The notes under the pieces are model-generated. The model saw only the letters and a list, made by a program, of their open reading frames with translations. It had not been told where the DNA came from and made no database searches. Shown piece after piece: positions 1 through 10,844 of a stretch of 64,000 nucleotides of DNA. Positions within the stretch are counted from its first letter, which is position 1, and every line of letters begins with the position of its first letter. The stretch spans positions 158,384,102 to 158,448,101 of the forward strand of contig NC_091132.1 of the NCBI RefSeq assembly GCF_040183065.1, in the 5' to 3' direction. The position numbers and the translations under genes are program-made. This DNA comes from Periplaneta americana (Eukaryota; Arthropoda; Insecta; Blattodea; Blattidae).

Positions 1-2328
1 TGGGTTCATTTTCCTATTGTTTATTACTTGAATATTTCTAAATGTTTTTTCTATTTCATTAAAAAAATTCCAACGTGTGGAATTTTCACTCAGTGGCCTA
101 TTTAAGGCTTTACTAGTTTGGAAACTAGAAGAGTTAAAACAATCAAAAGCTTTATCCATGAACAGGATGAAGTCTGCAGTAGGTTGAGCCTCCTCTGGTA
201 ACTGTTTGAATTTTATGAGTGTTGCCATAGCTTTTCCTACAGAATGACTTAATAACTGTGTAGCAACTGTGGTAGATTCAAGTGATTAAGTTTTACTTTA
301 GGACAAAGTCAGGGATTCATATCTTTATCTATAAAATAAAGTTTTTCTAGGTATTCCCGCTTAAATAATTTATCAAATAGCTTAAAATTATAATGTTTTA
401 AATTATTCCTTACGCTCTTAATCAAATGTGGTGTATCATGAAACAAATTTTTTCACCATCGTGTTCAAAATAAGGCTGTACTTTATTATATCCAAGCAGT
501 CTTCTCAATTTAGTGTTGTTTGATCCTTGGTCTGAAACAATCGCTTTAGGGATAAATCCCGTATCTTTTGTTTTATTTATTACATCAAGCAGATGTGATT
601 TTAAAATCTCTGCAGGCATGGCATCTTTCGATAGAAAATAACCAATAGTTTGCTTAAAATTTTTACACATTCCTCGAATCATAAAAAACATTGCTTGGTT
701 TGCAAGTGGTACCTCTGAATCTTTTACGTTAGTTGGAGATTGTTGGTTAGGGCTGTGTATACTCAATTCAATGAATCCCTAAAAAATGTCCATTTTAGTA
801 TTGTACGTTATATTTTCCTTCAAAGACATTTCATCTACAACAATTGTTACTACCTTTTCATTTAGTGGCAGCATTCCATACTTTACTTTTAATAACTGTA
901 AAATGGTGGGATTTATACCGGGGCCTATACCAAATCCATGAAGCCAATTTCGGAGAGATCTGACTGTTGGCAAACACAATTTTCTCCTTAAAAATCCGTA
1001 GCCCTGAGGTGAGCAATAATGGAGTGCCAATGCAAAACTTTTATCGTAACTGGAATACCGCCTTCCCATTTTTTTCTTTCTTTTTAAGCGTACTTGCGAC
1101 ATAATGAATTCATCATTAGAAACAATTTTGATTAAACCAGTTTTTGAACTGGTTGTCTTCAGAGTTCTCACTTCCGCCCGAAGAGATGAAATAATTTTTT
1201 TGTGTTTAGATACCAACTTTTGAGCTGCAATCAATTTCTTAGAAAGTGTCTTTATCTGAAGATTTTGAGCCATCTTTGGATCTTTTAGGATTTCTTGCAT
1301 CTTAAAAAATAATCAGGGACTTAACTTAGTGAAATATTAATAACGTCTTGAAAGTCTAGGGCTAGGTAAATAATATTTTGCGAATAACTAACTGAATCAG
1401 TTTTTATGAGAAAACATGAGTTCACACACTTTCTTCACAAAATCAATAATTTGTATCTTTATGTTACGTATCACAATATGCGTCTATTTAGTTTGAAAAA
1501 GTCATGACTTCCAGTATTTTATATGGAGAAACTATAAAGAAATTGTGTTTGGTATGATGGAAGTAAAGTAGTTTTATGCAGTTTAATAACTGATTCACTT
1601 AGCACAGAGAGCATGTTATTGCTAATGTACTATCTGATTATGAGGTACCTGGTAGAGGACTATCGTCGTTTCTGTCTGGAATCGGAGAACCTATCGCCTC
1701 CTCGATGGAAGGTCTAATGCGTTTCTTTGGGGACCTTCGCGGTTCTTTCATCGTACTTTGACCCATATTTTCGGAAGGAGCTGTTAAATTCAGTGAAGGA
1801 ATAGCTGTTCTCTTCAGTCTGTTATTTAAAAAAAATATATTACAAATTAACAGGTCTATGGCTCATTTGAAACTTCGGTACTTTTCCAATTACACCTTAT
1901 TTTTACTTACTCCTGACTTCTCAAATTAGGGTTATTTAAGTCTGATAATCTAAAGTGATCTGAATATATTCTGTGATTTTTGTACAGATGCTCTGTTCCT
2001 CTAGTTTTAAACGTTTCGTCTAGGTCCTGTCTTTTACATTTATTTACCCATATGGCACATCTATAAGACAAAAACAAATAACAGTAATAATAATAATAAT
2101 AATAACAATAATAATATGATGATGGTGAGGACACGAGACCTGTCACGTGAATCGTGCGAGTGGGGAAAGAATGAGCTAACAGAAAGAGAGTTTGTTTCAT
2201 GATTAAAATTATACGAATCTACTGACACGAAAGTCCATCTCAGACTGATTATCTTCCTTCCCCATACCTATTGGTGATAGCCACAACACATAAGGTCACA
2301 GAAGAAGTTATGTACTGTCTCCTCTACT

Positions 2329-2394
<66 letters not shown>

Positions 2395-2564
2395 TTCATC
2401 ATCATCATCCTGTGGCAGAAAAGTAATAGACTACTCGTATTTACATGACTACTCACTCACCTATCTGTATTTTTCGGAAATCTGAAAAACGATCTAGCAT
2501 CTTTATGCCAGGCGTAGTTTTTACAGAAGAACACAGAACAAACAATTCCACTTTTCCCTGACAT
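1..2564 (-). pseudogene. P element-type (THAP9-like) transposase, degenerate, runs off left edge
   Basis: Reads leftward. Exon 1 (2564..2461) starts MSGKSGIVCSVFFCKN and ends at GTGAGT. Exon 2 (2060..1911) starts after TTATAG and ends at GTAAGT. Exon 3 (1818..1649) follows AATAACAG. Exon 4 begins near 1281. These pieces join in phase into an N-terminal THAP zinc finger, a basic linker, a coiled coil and the RNase H-like P element core (VVDEMSLK). The third zinc ligand of the THAP fold is lost (RIYSDHF in place of the usual Cys-Ser-x-His). An in-frame TAG at 781..779 interrupts the core, which continues in the same frame (GFIELSIHSP). A frameshift near 437 precedes DTPHLIKSVRNN, and another near 275 opens a frame that reaches base 1 (TTVATQLLSHSVGKAMATL). 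The family is known for cut-and-paste transposition and for domesticated THAP9; this copy cannot make a full protein. Confidence 0.85.
2331..2393. repeat. (AAT)n microsatellite in intron 1 of the P-type transposase
   Basis: About 21 uninterrupted AAT units. A shorter, interrupted run lies at 2086..2117. Open frames read through these are low complexity and not genes. Confidence 0.95.
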
Positions 2565-2901
2565 TTTGTGGAACAACCATGAGAATAATCCTTACGACTT
2601 ACACCACGTGTTGAAGTAAAAAACTCTTGTTAGATGCAGTTTACCGCGCTACGTGTCACGTTATCCTCACTGTCAACATTCCCTGCCGCTAGATAGCACT
2701 GATGAGTCATTCGCCTCTCTTATCGTGAACTTTCCAGTATTAATGTTAGATACTATTTGATATGAGTTATGAATTGGATATTATTTAAGTCACACTTCAG
2801 CTTCTAAAATTCTTCGTTAGGCTATTTCCCACTTTCACATCTAGTCAGTCTTTCTTGCTCGTACAATTCGCCGCAATATGGAAGATTGATTCATTTAGTA
2901 A
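2565..2901. other. Non-coding flank, no recognised feature
   Basis: I see no coding potential or recognised repeat here. It should hold the right terminus of the P-type element, but I could not pick out a terminal repeat. Confidence 0.5.
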
Positions 2902-2909
2902 CACTTAAA

Positions 2910-3500
2910 TAATGTGACCAGATTCACATCGATAAAAAAAAGAGGACTGAAAGCTTCAAAACGGTGGACATTGTTCCAAAAAAACAGGACAGAAATATAG
3001 AAATATGTATCGGTACTTATATTTAGGCTTAGACCTATATTATACTTTAAATTACGTCAATATCTATTTTATTACAAAATATTTACAGTACAGATTTAGT
3101 CTTACAATCTATCACACTTAAAAGTATGTTAATATCTATTTTATTACAAAACAATTATGAAAAAAAATATCAATTTTACAGTTAGCTACATAATATGAAA
3201 GTCGACGGAACTATAATTATTATTAAAGAGGACAAAGGTATCTATTTAGATTTACATTCGCACCTTGATCTCTCGATTTACTAGGTACCTGTAAACAAAG
3301 TCCATAACAAGGTGGCGCAAAGAGAGTTATTATAGTCGTTGGCAAAGAGTATATTCCGTCCATGCTGCAGATAATTTCAAAATATTAGGCATACAAGTTA
3401 CGAAAAGGAGGACATTTCTTGATTTTTTTTTTTAATCCGCCTGGACCCCGGACAAAGGCTAAGAAGGAGGACATGTCCGGACAAAAGTCTGGTCATTCTG
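2910..3500. mobile_element. hAT-like non-autonomous element, copy A, with 8-bp target duplication
   Basis: The outer ends are TAATGTGACCAGA and TCTGGTCATTCTG, imperfect inverted repeats built on TGACCAGA. The octamer CACTTAAA abuts both ends (2902..2909 and 3501..3508). An exact 8-bp duplication with short TIRs fits the hAT superfamily. The inside has no transposase. Related copies lie at 16079..16718 and 31355..32598. Confidence 0.85.
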
Positions 3501-3798
3501 CACTTAAAATACATTGTTCATAAAACTACACTAAACAGCGTTCAACAATAGATATACGTCGCTGATATTACAAGTTAAATTTTCTACTACAGCTGCAAAG
3601 ACGTTGTAGTTATATATCTAGACACACAATTGGCGCTGGTGTCATGTACAAATTTGAAACCTCTCGCGCAGGTTCGCGCGACGCCATGTTTGGGGAGCAC
3701 GAATGATTGTTTCTATAAAGCATTCGGAGTTTAGAAAATACCATTGGGAATATAGGCGTTTTCTTACTGGATTTCCTCCTTCACTGTAATATAACTAA

Positions 3799-4001
3799 AC
3801 TTATTTACGTATTTTCTAACGTATAATATAAAATAACAGAAGTAAATCTAAATATTGTAACTAAGCATTGTTTTAAATATAAACGCCTTATATTGCTCAT
3901 AAATAGAATTATTAGTTTATTTCTATTTCCTATGACCGAATACATGGAATATTTTTACTTATGTTATTTTATATACGTTAGAAAATACGTAAATAATTTA
4001 T
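3799..4001. repeat. Inverted-repeat (hairpin) element
   Basis: An arm of about 38 bp containing TTTACGTATTTTCTAACGTA near 3803 returns as its reverse complement near 3964..4000. The loop of about 125 bp is AT-rich. It looks like a small MITE; no target duplication was identified. Confidence 0.6.
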
Positions 4002-4025
4002 TTAAATTATATTACAAAGAGAGGG

Positions 4026-4440
4026 ATGTCCGTTAAAAATGTCTATATACCCAATGGTATTTGCAAACACCTAACGCACTGTAATAATAATCCTCAGTGT
4101 TTTGAGAATCAGAAGCGATATGACTCTTCTACTGCAGACATTGATTGCAATTCCCTTATTCTTACACCATTCTCAATGACACAATATTGTCAAAATGTGA
4201 TTGTATTCATTGCTGGCTTAGTTGTTAAATCATTAAGAAAAATATGGTGTAATAAATCTAAAGACTCAATTTATGGTACGTTGCCTATCACCAGTAAACA
4301 AAATCTCTTTTGTCTTTTTAACGAAAGAATAATGGGAGTCTTGTCATATCATCATCTGAGATTATAGAAATATGCCGCTTAAGTGAAAGAGCGATTATAC
4401 AGACGTTGACAATTCAATGGCATATTGCCACTCACTCTTA
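4026..4440 (+). pseudogene. C-terminal fragment of a P element-type transposase
   Basis: A 113-codon frame carries VFIAGLVVKSLRKIWC, resembling the C-terminal region of P/THAP9-type transposases (a V-A-G-x-V-x-R/K-x-L pattern followed by cysteines). After a frameshift near 4355 a second frame continues with SSEIIEICRLSERAI, also typical of that tail. It is on the opposite strand from the copy at 1..2564, so it is a separate insertion or a rearranged piece. No THAP domain or core is attached. Confidence 0.55.
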
Positions 4441-4588
4441 CATCGTGTGAAAACAATGTGCTCTAGAAGTAGAACACTTGTACAATCTTTCTACGCTTAT
4501 AGGAACATATTTTAGAAAATGAATCCCAGATTCCTCCGAGAATCATATTTTAAACTTGTTAAACTGACCATAAAAGTACATCAAGATC

Positions 4589-4830
4589 TACTGACGTAGC
4601 TCAGTGGGCTAAGGACTGTCGGTCTGGAGTCACGCTCGGTCACGGGTTCGATACCCGCTGATTTCCTGGTAGAGTTTTTTCTTATATCCCAACCGTAAGG
4701 TGAATGTCAGGTAATCTATGGCGGATCCTTGGCCTCGTCTCGCCAAATATCATCTCGCTATCATCAATACCATCGATGCTAAATAATCTAGTAGTTGATA
4801 CAGCGTCATTAAATAACCAAATAAAATAAA
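4589..4830 (+). mobile_element. tRNA-derived SINE
   Basis: The head has RNA polymerase III A-box and B-box matches (TAGCTCAGTGGGCTAAG and GGTTCGATACC). The 3' part contains GCTAAATAATCTAGTAGTTG and an AAATAAAATAAA tail. This tail matches the more common SINE family seen at 7915, 31780, 35268, 51375 and 56663, but the tRNA-like head is different. Confidence 0.75.
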
Positions 4831-4926
4831 GTACTACATAAAGAGCAGACGTTAGCACACAGCTTAAGGTTACCAGTACAACACGACTTTACATAAAAAT
4901 GTTGTATGACAATATTTAACGGAGTC

Positions 4927-4927
<1 letters not shown>

Positions 4928-4991
<64 letters not shown>
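4928..4991. repeat. (AAT)n microsatellite
   Basis: About 21 AAT units. The poly-leucine frame read across it on the minus strand is an artefact. Confidence 0.95.
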
Positions 4992-4993
<2 letters not shown>

Positions 4994-5807
4994 CAATAGG
5001 CAAAATGTTCTGTACACTAGGCCTGAATTCTATTACCGTATATGACTAATTCACGCATATGACGTTTATTTCAAACTACAGCTGTGATAATAAGGTATTG
5101 CACGGTAGGTTTACTTAAATTTCAAACTAAAACATTAGGTACGTGTTTCTATTTTACAGGTGTAGGTCTATATTATGTGATATGGAAGGGAATAAATAAT
5201 AACAATTGTTAATTTCTCGTCCACATCAAAGTAACGTCTTACACAGGCAGTGTTTTGTTAATAATAGTTAATATTAATAATTTTCTTTTCATCTGAACTA
5301 TTACTACAATATGCATTTGTATTTCTGTTGTCAAATAATTGTACAACATCTTTAGTTACGGTATCAAATTGTTACAGTTTTCTTTCGTTTCATGTCAAAC
5401 TAACGTAACTAAGCTTGATTATGTCTTTAACGTGGTCGCCTTAAATGTTAATAAGATTTGTTTCATTTATCCATTCAGATTGGTTTATAAGAGACACCAA
5501 ACATATGCATTAAACATTCAGCATTGTATAGTGCAGCAGTCTGCTAGCCGGTGCTTCTCCCAAAGAGTGGCGGCGTATGCAAACTTCAATTTGTCCCTAC
5601 TCTAAACTTCTGCGCAGCCTCGGCTGTAGGGGCTCGTACAGCTGCAAGAGCTAATGACGTTTTGACAGACAAACCGCTACTACTATCCGAAACACTTCAA
5701 AATTTCTTTATATTAAGATATTGTAACTTTATATTTTTACTGTTTTATTTTACAAGGCTTTACCAGCTGTGAGGGTTTCCTACCGTCTGTCTAAAATACA
5801 GATCATC
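4992..5807. other. Unannotated AT-rich stretch
   Basis: Two short overlapping plus-strand frames (5339..5605, 5551..5772) resemble nothing I know and have no domain or codon signal. I see no other feature. Confidence 0.5.
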
Positions 5808-5925
5808 ATGCCAGCGCCGAAAATTACCCAGAATTTTCAATCGTGTAACTTGTTCCAACCAAGACTTGAACCAGCACCCACTGGTTTCGTGGTCAGCCAT
5901 ATTAACCATTACTCTACAGTTTGTT
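5808..5925 (-). mobile_element. Old, truncated SINE (common family, tRNA-like end)
   Basis: The order of motifs matches the tRNA-like half of the SINE at 56663..56925, with many substitutions: GCCGAAAATTACCCAG, TGTAACTTGTTCCAACCA, CACTGGTTTCGTGGTCAG, CCATTACTCTACAG. Confidence 0.6.
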
Positions 5926-6830
5926 AGTCATTTGGGGTAACTTTGTACCAGTAGCAGCCGGTGTTCAAAATCCTCGGTGAGGCCAGATGCAACTAGTTTA
6001 AGTGCCTCCGATAGGAAATGTTTATGATATTAATTATTATTGTTATTATATTATCAATATCATTATTACTGTATTATTATTATTATTATTACTATTATTA
6101 GTCTATTCTTATTACTATCAATGAAAAATAATAATTTCACTCACCAAATAAGCTGTTATGCTCTGAGTTTCAGTGATTGTTTCAGTGTGATGAAGCATCC
6201 CATATTATGTGTTGAAATTCCTCTTTCTTTCTTTTCTTTTTATTTTTTTCCTTTGACAGCAACAAACAAGGCCAAGAGAAGTTTATTTTGCATCACATTA
6301 CCACATAACCATTTATGTTGTCCATACCAGGATGCAATAGAAACTCGCGTTTTAAGATTATGTGTCAGAAAAATTATCAGCGATGTCGTAGGTATCTCGG
6401 TAGTGTCTCTCTTTATTTAAAACTTCCTTTCTTTTAGTATTATTTCTTCTCGAAAAAGGACACTCTAACAATGAATTAACTGCACCAGCATTATTTCTCG
6501 CATTTGTTTCTGTTTATATTTTCCCGAAATACATAACAACATTGGCCCAGATTCACTATTGTACTACGAAGTACAATAGTAGAACACCCTCGCTTATGTC
6601 ATAAACTGAGACATAAGGGGAGAGAATCTCGAGTGGGTCTCTGCCTGCCAAAGAGCTGGAATTTTGTTATTTATGGCCTAGTCACCACTGCTATTCCCAC
6701 CCCACTCTACCCTTGAGGCCGGCCCATGGATGGGACGAGTGAAACCTGACCAGGCCAGCCGAATTGTGCCTCAGCTACAACGTTTTAAGCGCAAACTCAA
6801 AGCCCGCGAAAGGACAAGAAATGCATTAAG
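5926..6830. other. Unannotated stretch with an ATT-rich patch
   Basis: 6024..6112 is an imperfect ATT microsatellite. The 126-codon frame over it (6040..6420) has no recognisable domain. From about 6660 the base composition becomes GC-richer than its surroundings, without a gene I can name. Confidence 0.5.
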
Positions 6831-6978
6831 CCAAACCTGGCACGAACGATTCTGGCCTCAGGAACAAATTTTACTGCAAAACAGGTCTATATACATCACA
6901 AGCCAGACCCGGCACGAGCGATCCCGGCCTCAGGAACAAATTTTACTGCAAAACAGGTCTATATACATCAAAGTTTTC
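6831..6978. repeat. 72-bp tandem duplication
   Basis: CCAAACCTGGCACGAACGAT at 6831 and CCAGACCCGGCACGAGCGAT at 6903 begin two copies of a 72-bp unit. The last 45 bp are nearly identical (CAGGAACAAATTTTACTGCA). The overlapping 108-codon frame (6730..7056) repeats accordingly, but I cannot assign it. Confidence 0.85.
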
Positions 6979-7857
6979 AAATGCTTCTATAGCGATATTT
7001 GCTTCATTCAAATAACTAATACATTATATAAAAACACAAAATTTGATTTCAGTTAAGCCAAGTGACTGAGGCCCGGCCTCACTTGCCTCAGTCAATCAGC
7101 CGCCACTGACCCAATTCCGAAAAAACTGAACTAATTTATTGACAACTTAAACAGTTTTTTTCGCAATTGGGTAGAGCATTTACCAGTTACAATTTTTATT
7201 ACAAGACATAATTTGACATTTCAACCTTCAGTAAATCAATCCAAATGAAACATTAACTACTGAACATTCAAACATTTAACTACTCATTAGAATGCGAGCT
7301 GCTCACCAACCAAATTTTCGTAGCATTTAATGAACAGTAAGTAGTGGCTCATTATGGATAAATAAGTGCGATCTATGAACTTTTCATAACTACTGTATAT
7401 CAGAACATCTTTCTACGAAACCACAGTGTACTATATCGCAAATCGTATATAGTATTAGAAGAAAAGTTTTGTTGTGTCTCTCGGTAGTGAAAATGTTGAA
7501 ATTTTGACCGAGATTTACACGAGTACGTTTATATGTGCGCTGTCACTGTAGACTTCAAGCCGAGCATAACGCTTATTACATCACGGTTCTTCAGTGGAGC
7601 AGTCAGTAGCGAGCTAGCTTGTCAACGTTGGGACACGAGTTCGTTTCTCGGTGAGAACTATTTTTTTTATTAACGTAACTAATTTTTACACCTACAAGTT
7701 ACTTTTCTCCATTTTAATTTTTTTGTAGTGGAACGAATTATTTCGCAATTCTGACTCCACTAGGAGAATTAAAAAATTCCTGGGAGATCATTTTTTTCCC
7801 CAAAATAAAAGAAAGATGAACAAACAAATTTAAAAATAAAATAATACACATGTGGAT
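6979..7857. other. Unannotated AT-rich stretch
   Basis: I see no supported gene or recognised repeat between the 72-bp duplication and the Tc1-like remnant. Confidence 0.5.
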
Positions 7858-7914
7858 CTAATACTCTATCCACATGCCAATGGCGTCTATCACTGTCTGG
7901 CAACTTTGGGGCAC

Positions 7915-8052
7915 GAGCAAATGCTGGGTAACTTTCGGTGCTGGACCCGGGACTCATTTCACCGGCATCATCACCTTCATATCAGTCAGACGCTAAATAA
8001 CCTAGATGTTGATACAGCGTCGTAAAATAACCCAATAAAATAAATAAAAATT
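7915..8052 (+). mobile_element. 5'-truncated SINE with 11-bp target duplication
   Basis: Starts inside the SINE body (GAGCAAATGCTGGGTAAC) and ends with the family 3' tail CTAAATAACCTAGATGTTGA and AATAAAATAAATAAA. CTTTGGGGCAC flanks both sides (7904..7914 and 8053..8063). The tRNA-like head is missing, as expected from incomplete reverse transcription. Confidence 0.85.
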
Positions 8053-8149
8053 CTTTGGGGCACTGAGTCCACCAGATCACGGAAATAGTTCTGGTCCTCA
8101 GCGAGAACTTCCCAGGTAGCTAGAACTTGATCCCACAACTGATCTGGAT

Positions 8150-8367
8150 CAGTGTTGCCAACTTGATTCTTAAAATCCGCTGCGAAGTCTTGCAGAAACC
8201 GCTAAATTGGTATATTGTCAATGTTAAATTGTATTATTTTGCCGCTGAGAGTGCTAAAATACCTACTAAATCCCTATATCAGCAAAACAAATTTCATAAA
8301 TTTTACCCGCTAAACTAACGGCAAAAAAGCCAGATCTAGCGGGATAACCGCTGAATTGGCAAGACTG
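8150..8367. mobile_element. 218-bp hAT MITE with 8-bp target duplication
   Basis: The ends are CAGTGTTGCCAACTT and its imperfect inverse GAATTGGCAAGACTG. ATCTGGAT occurs immediately outside both ends (8142..8149, 8368..8375). The inside is non-coding. Inserted into the Tc1-like remnant. Confidence 0.88.
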
Positions 8368-8420
8368 ATCTGGATTTTGAGGTGGGTTGTCTACGACGCT
8401 TCTATACACTCAATAGGTTA

Positions 8421-9200
8421 TCTCATTTTTCACCAACCAATCACATGCCTAATTGGCTGATGACCCGCGAAGAGTCCATGGTCATTGGTACTTTATTTTC
8501 AAATCGATAGCGACATCAGCGTACATTATAAACATTATGCCTGAAATAAAAACATTACAATGGGTATAAACCAATTGTGTACGTATCATGGCATAACATA
8601 AATATGTTGAAAGTGTTTATACCGTTTATATAAAAACTGCAGCATACTTAGTACACTTGTCACTGAATTATATTTCTGTATTTCTTAAGAATTCGTCTGC
8701 TCTCAGTGTCTGCCGTCCGTTTTCGTCTGCTAGCTTCCAGTCTTGTGTTTATAAAAATTCTAACATTGAAATTTTCTTAATATCTTATTGTAAAGTTTGG
8801 AAAAATGTGCATGTATCGGTAATGAACTGTCAGCCACACGTTCATTTACAATAATCATTATAACTCAACAATGAATTGTCACTGGAGGCTTTTATGATTA
8901 ACCCACTGAATATGAAGGACAAAATGTCGTAAATCGTTAATATAAAATCAATATAATGAGAATTATGATGAAGAAACATTACTCGTATCTGTCGCTAACT
9001 CTCCACCCCTTTGGTACGTGACTGTCAGTATAAGAAGCATTATTATTTTGTTAATTGTAAGTAATGTACGACCCAGCAAAGATTGTAAAAGAAAGAAAAT
9101 AATTTGAAGGTTAACATAGATTAACCTAATCTAATTATTATACAAAACTGGTATTAATGTAGGCTACTTATATGGGCCTACGTGATTTATTTAAACTTAC
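8421..9200. other. Unannotated AT-rich stretch
   Basis: Short frames only (for example 8657..8854) with no recognisable domain. Confidence 0.5.
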
Positions 9201-9453
9201 CTGTAGGCTTTAACATTCTCGGTCATTTCGGCTTTATTTTCATTAATGCTGCTCGAAAATCAGGAACAAAATCATCTTCGAAATGAACAGAGGATACTCT
9301 ACTTGTATCGGTATTGAATTTATCCTGTCTTTTGCACGCAATTACCCATTTTTTTCTAATTCCTAAATCTTTAGGAATGGTAAAGAGAGACAACTCTTCA
9401 GGTTTATCGTCAGAATTGTTGCATACCGCAATAGCACACTTTTGACTTGGCAT
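9201..9453 (-). pseudogene. THAP-domain exon with a lost zinc ligand and an in-frame stop
   Basis: From ATG at 9453 the frame reads MPSQKCAIAVCNN, then SLFTIPKDLGIRKKWVIACK and SSVHFEDDFVP, the order of a THAP zinc finger (C-x4-C ... W ... C-x2-H). The third cysteine is serine (RVSSVHF). TGA at 9225..9223 interrupts the frame just before RMLKPT, the motif that usually closes the domain, and a good donor (CTACAG then GTAAGT) follows at 9201/9200. THAP domains bind DNA and occur in P-type transposases and host proteins. I take this as the first exon of a dead THAP gene or transposase; no downstream exon was found. Confidence 0.7.
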
Positions 9454-10636
9454 AATGCATTCAAAACAACATAAACAAGAAAACACACGAGATATTGCTT
9501 TGAAGCATTTGAGTTCAAGCGCGCTCAGCTATTTTGTGACGTCAGAATCGCTTTCCTTTTCCCGTCGATCCCTCGCAAAGAATCTCGATAATAATGCAAC
9601 CTATGAGAAGTTTAGAAGCCTTGTATTGTGTCGATATTTGTCAATCCTCCTCTATTTTTTTTTGCCTTTCCGTGAACAGTCTTTGAACGTTTCTAGTGGT
9701 GTGCGCGGGGTGGTTATGCTGCTGGAAAATGAAATTTCCTTCGGAAAGAAAATGATTATAAATTCTATGAATCCGTTCTTTCGCTTCTGTTTTAAAGCCA
9801 GTGCAAACATATCTTATCGCTAGCTATAATATAATTCTAATAAATGAAAGTTAACATACAAATTAAGTTTTGTTATGTTTGAATGCACATTATATCTTAA
9901 TTTACTAATATTTCTTAGGTATAGTTATAATAACCACTTTCATGTGTTAAAATAAAAACTCAGTTGTATGTTACATAGTTGACTAGTTTAAGCTATTTTT
10001 ATGATATTCTAACCTATGAACAATTTCTTCTAAAGTTTTGAGTACCACGATTTTCGTGACGCGGTATCTTTCGTGAATTTTTGTGTCATTCAAATTTTCA
10101 AAATGATCGTTTCTTAAATGGTTAACATTATCTCAATCTGACTCTTAATTTTCGAGCAGTTCCAGATATAACAATTCTGTTTCGAAACGTTCGGCCATTT
10201 TACAATGCAACTAATGAACCATTAAAAATTTAAAGACAGAAATTTTTATCACTAAATTAAATGCTAGTTTTACTGGTTCGTTTGGCTAAAGGTGGTTGGT
10301 GAGATATAAAAATGATTTAATGAACTAGTAAATAAATTAATTTCCGTTGCACGTTGTTAAATATATTGCATTGTTTATAGGAGCTAGTTTATGAACGATT
10401 TTCGACTTTATATTGTAAGTATAAAATTTTTATCTCACTGTTACTATTGTAAATATTAATACTTATTCTTGCTTCTTTAAAATATTTTACATTAATAACC
10501 CCGTGTCTTACATAATCCTATGTCTTGTAGATTGATCAGAAAGTGCTGTTTTGGTTCGAATTCAGAGTTACTTCGTAATTCCTACAAAGTTTACTTTATA
10601 ACAGTGGTTCTAATATAAAAGCATTGAAATTTGTCG
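9454..10636. other. Unannotated AT-rich stretch
   Basis: A 122-codon plus-strand frame (9455..9823) lies head-to-head with the THAP exon but has no recognisable domain. GCTAGTTTATGAACGATTTT near 10385 has an inverse copy near 13715..13737, so it may be an old element end. Confidence 0.45.
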
Positions 10637-10663
10637 AGTCCACTGCAAGAATGATGGATGTCA
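10637..10663. repeat. Left arm of a perfect 27-bp inverted repeat around the LINE
   Basis: AGTCCACTGCAAGAATGATG and the following seven bases are the exact reverse complement of 12494..12520, the 5' limit of the LINE. Confidence 0.9.
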
Positions 10664-10844
10664 TTTGGAATACATTTTGCAGGAGAAGCAATTGAAAGTT
10701 TGAAATGCTTAGCACTCAAAGCTTAACGTGATTTTCCGATCATTACTGGACAATGACTATCAGTGTTAATGACATATAACTCTCTATGTACATTCTATAT
10801 GTCTTAAGCTATGCATTGACTGTCTTGGTTCATTTTCGACAAGA

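Larger units (their letters stand above)
7858..8420 (-). pseudogene. Tc1-like transposase C-terminal remnant, split by two insertions
   Basis: Removing the SINE (7915..8052) and the hAT MITE (8150..8367) leaves a minus-strand reading with VYRSVVDNPPQNPDQLWDQ, then WEVLAEDQNYFRDLVDSVPQ, then CQTVIDAIGMW. This is the pattern of the C-terminal helices of Tc1/mariner transposases. The catalytic domain is absent, so it is a relic. Confidence 0.65.

Noticed and set aside
2268..2456. ORFs rich in Ile, Leu or Tyr at AAT/ATT repeats (also 4809..5003, 13745..13978, 33188..33418)
   Set aside because: They are translations of microsatellites with no domain.
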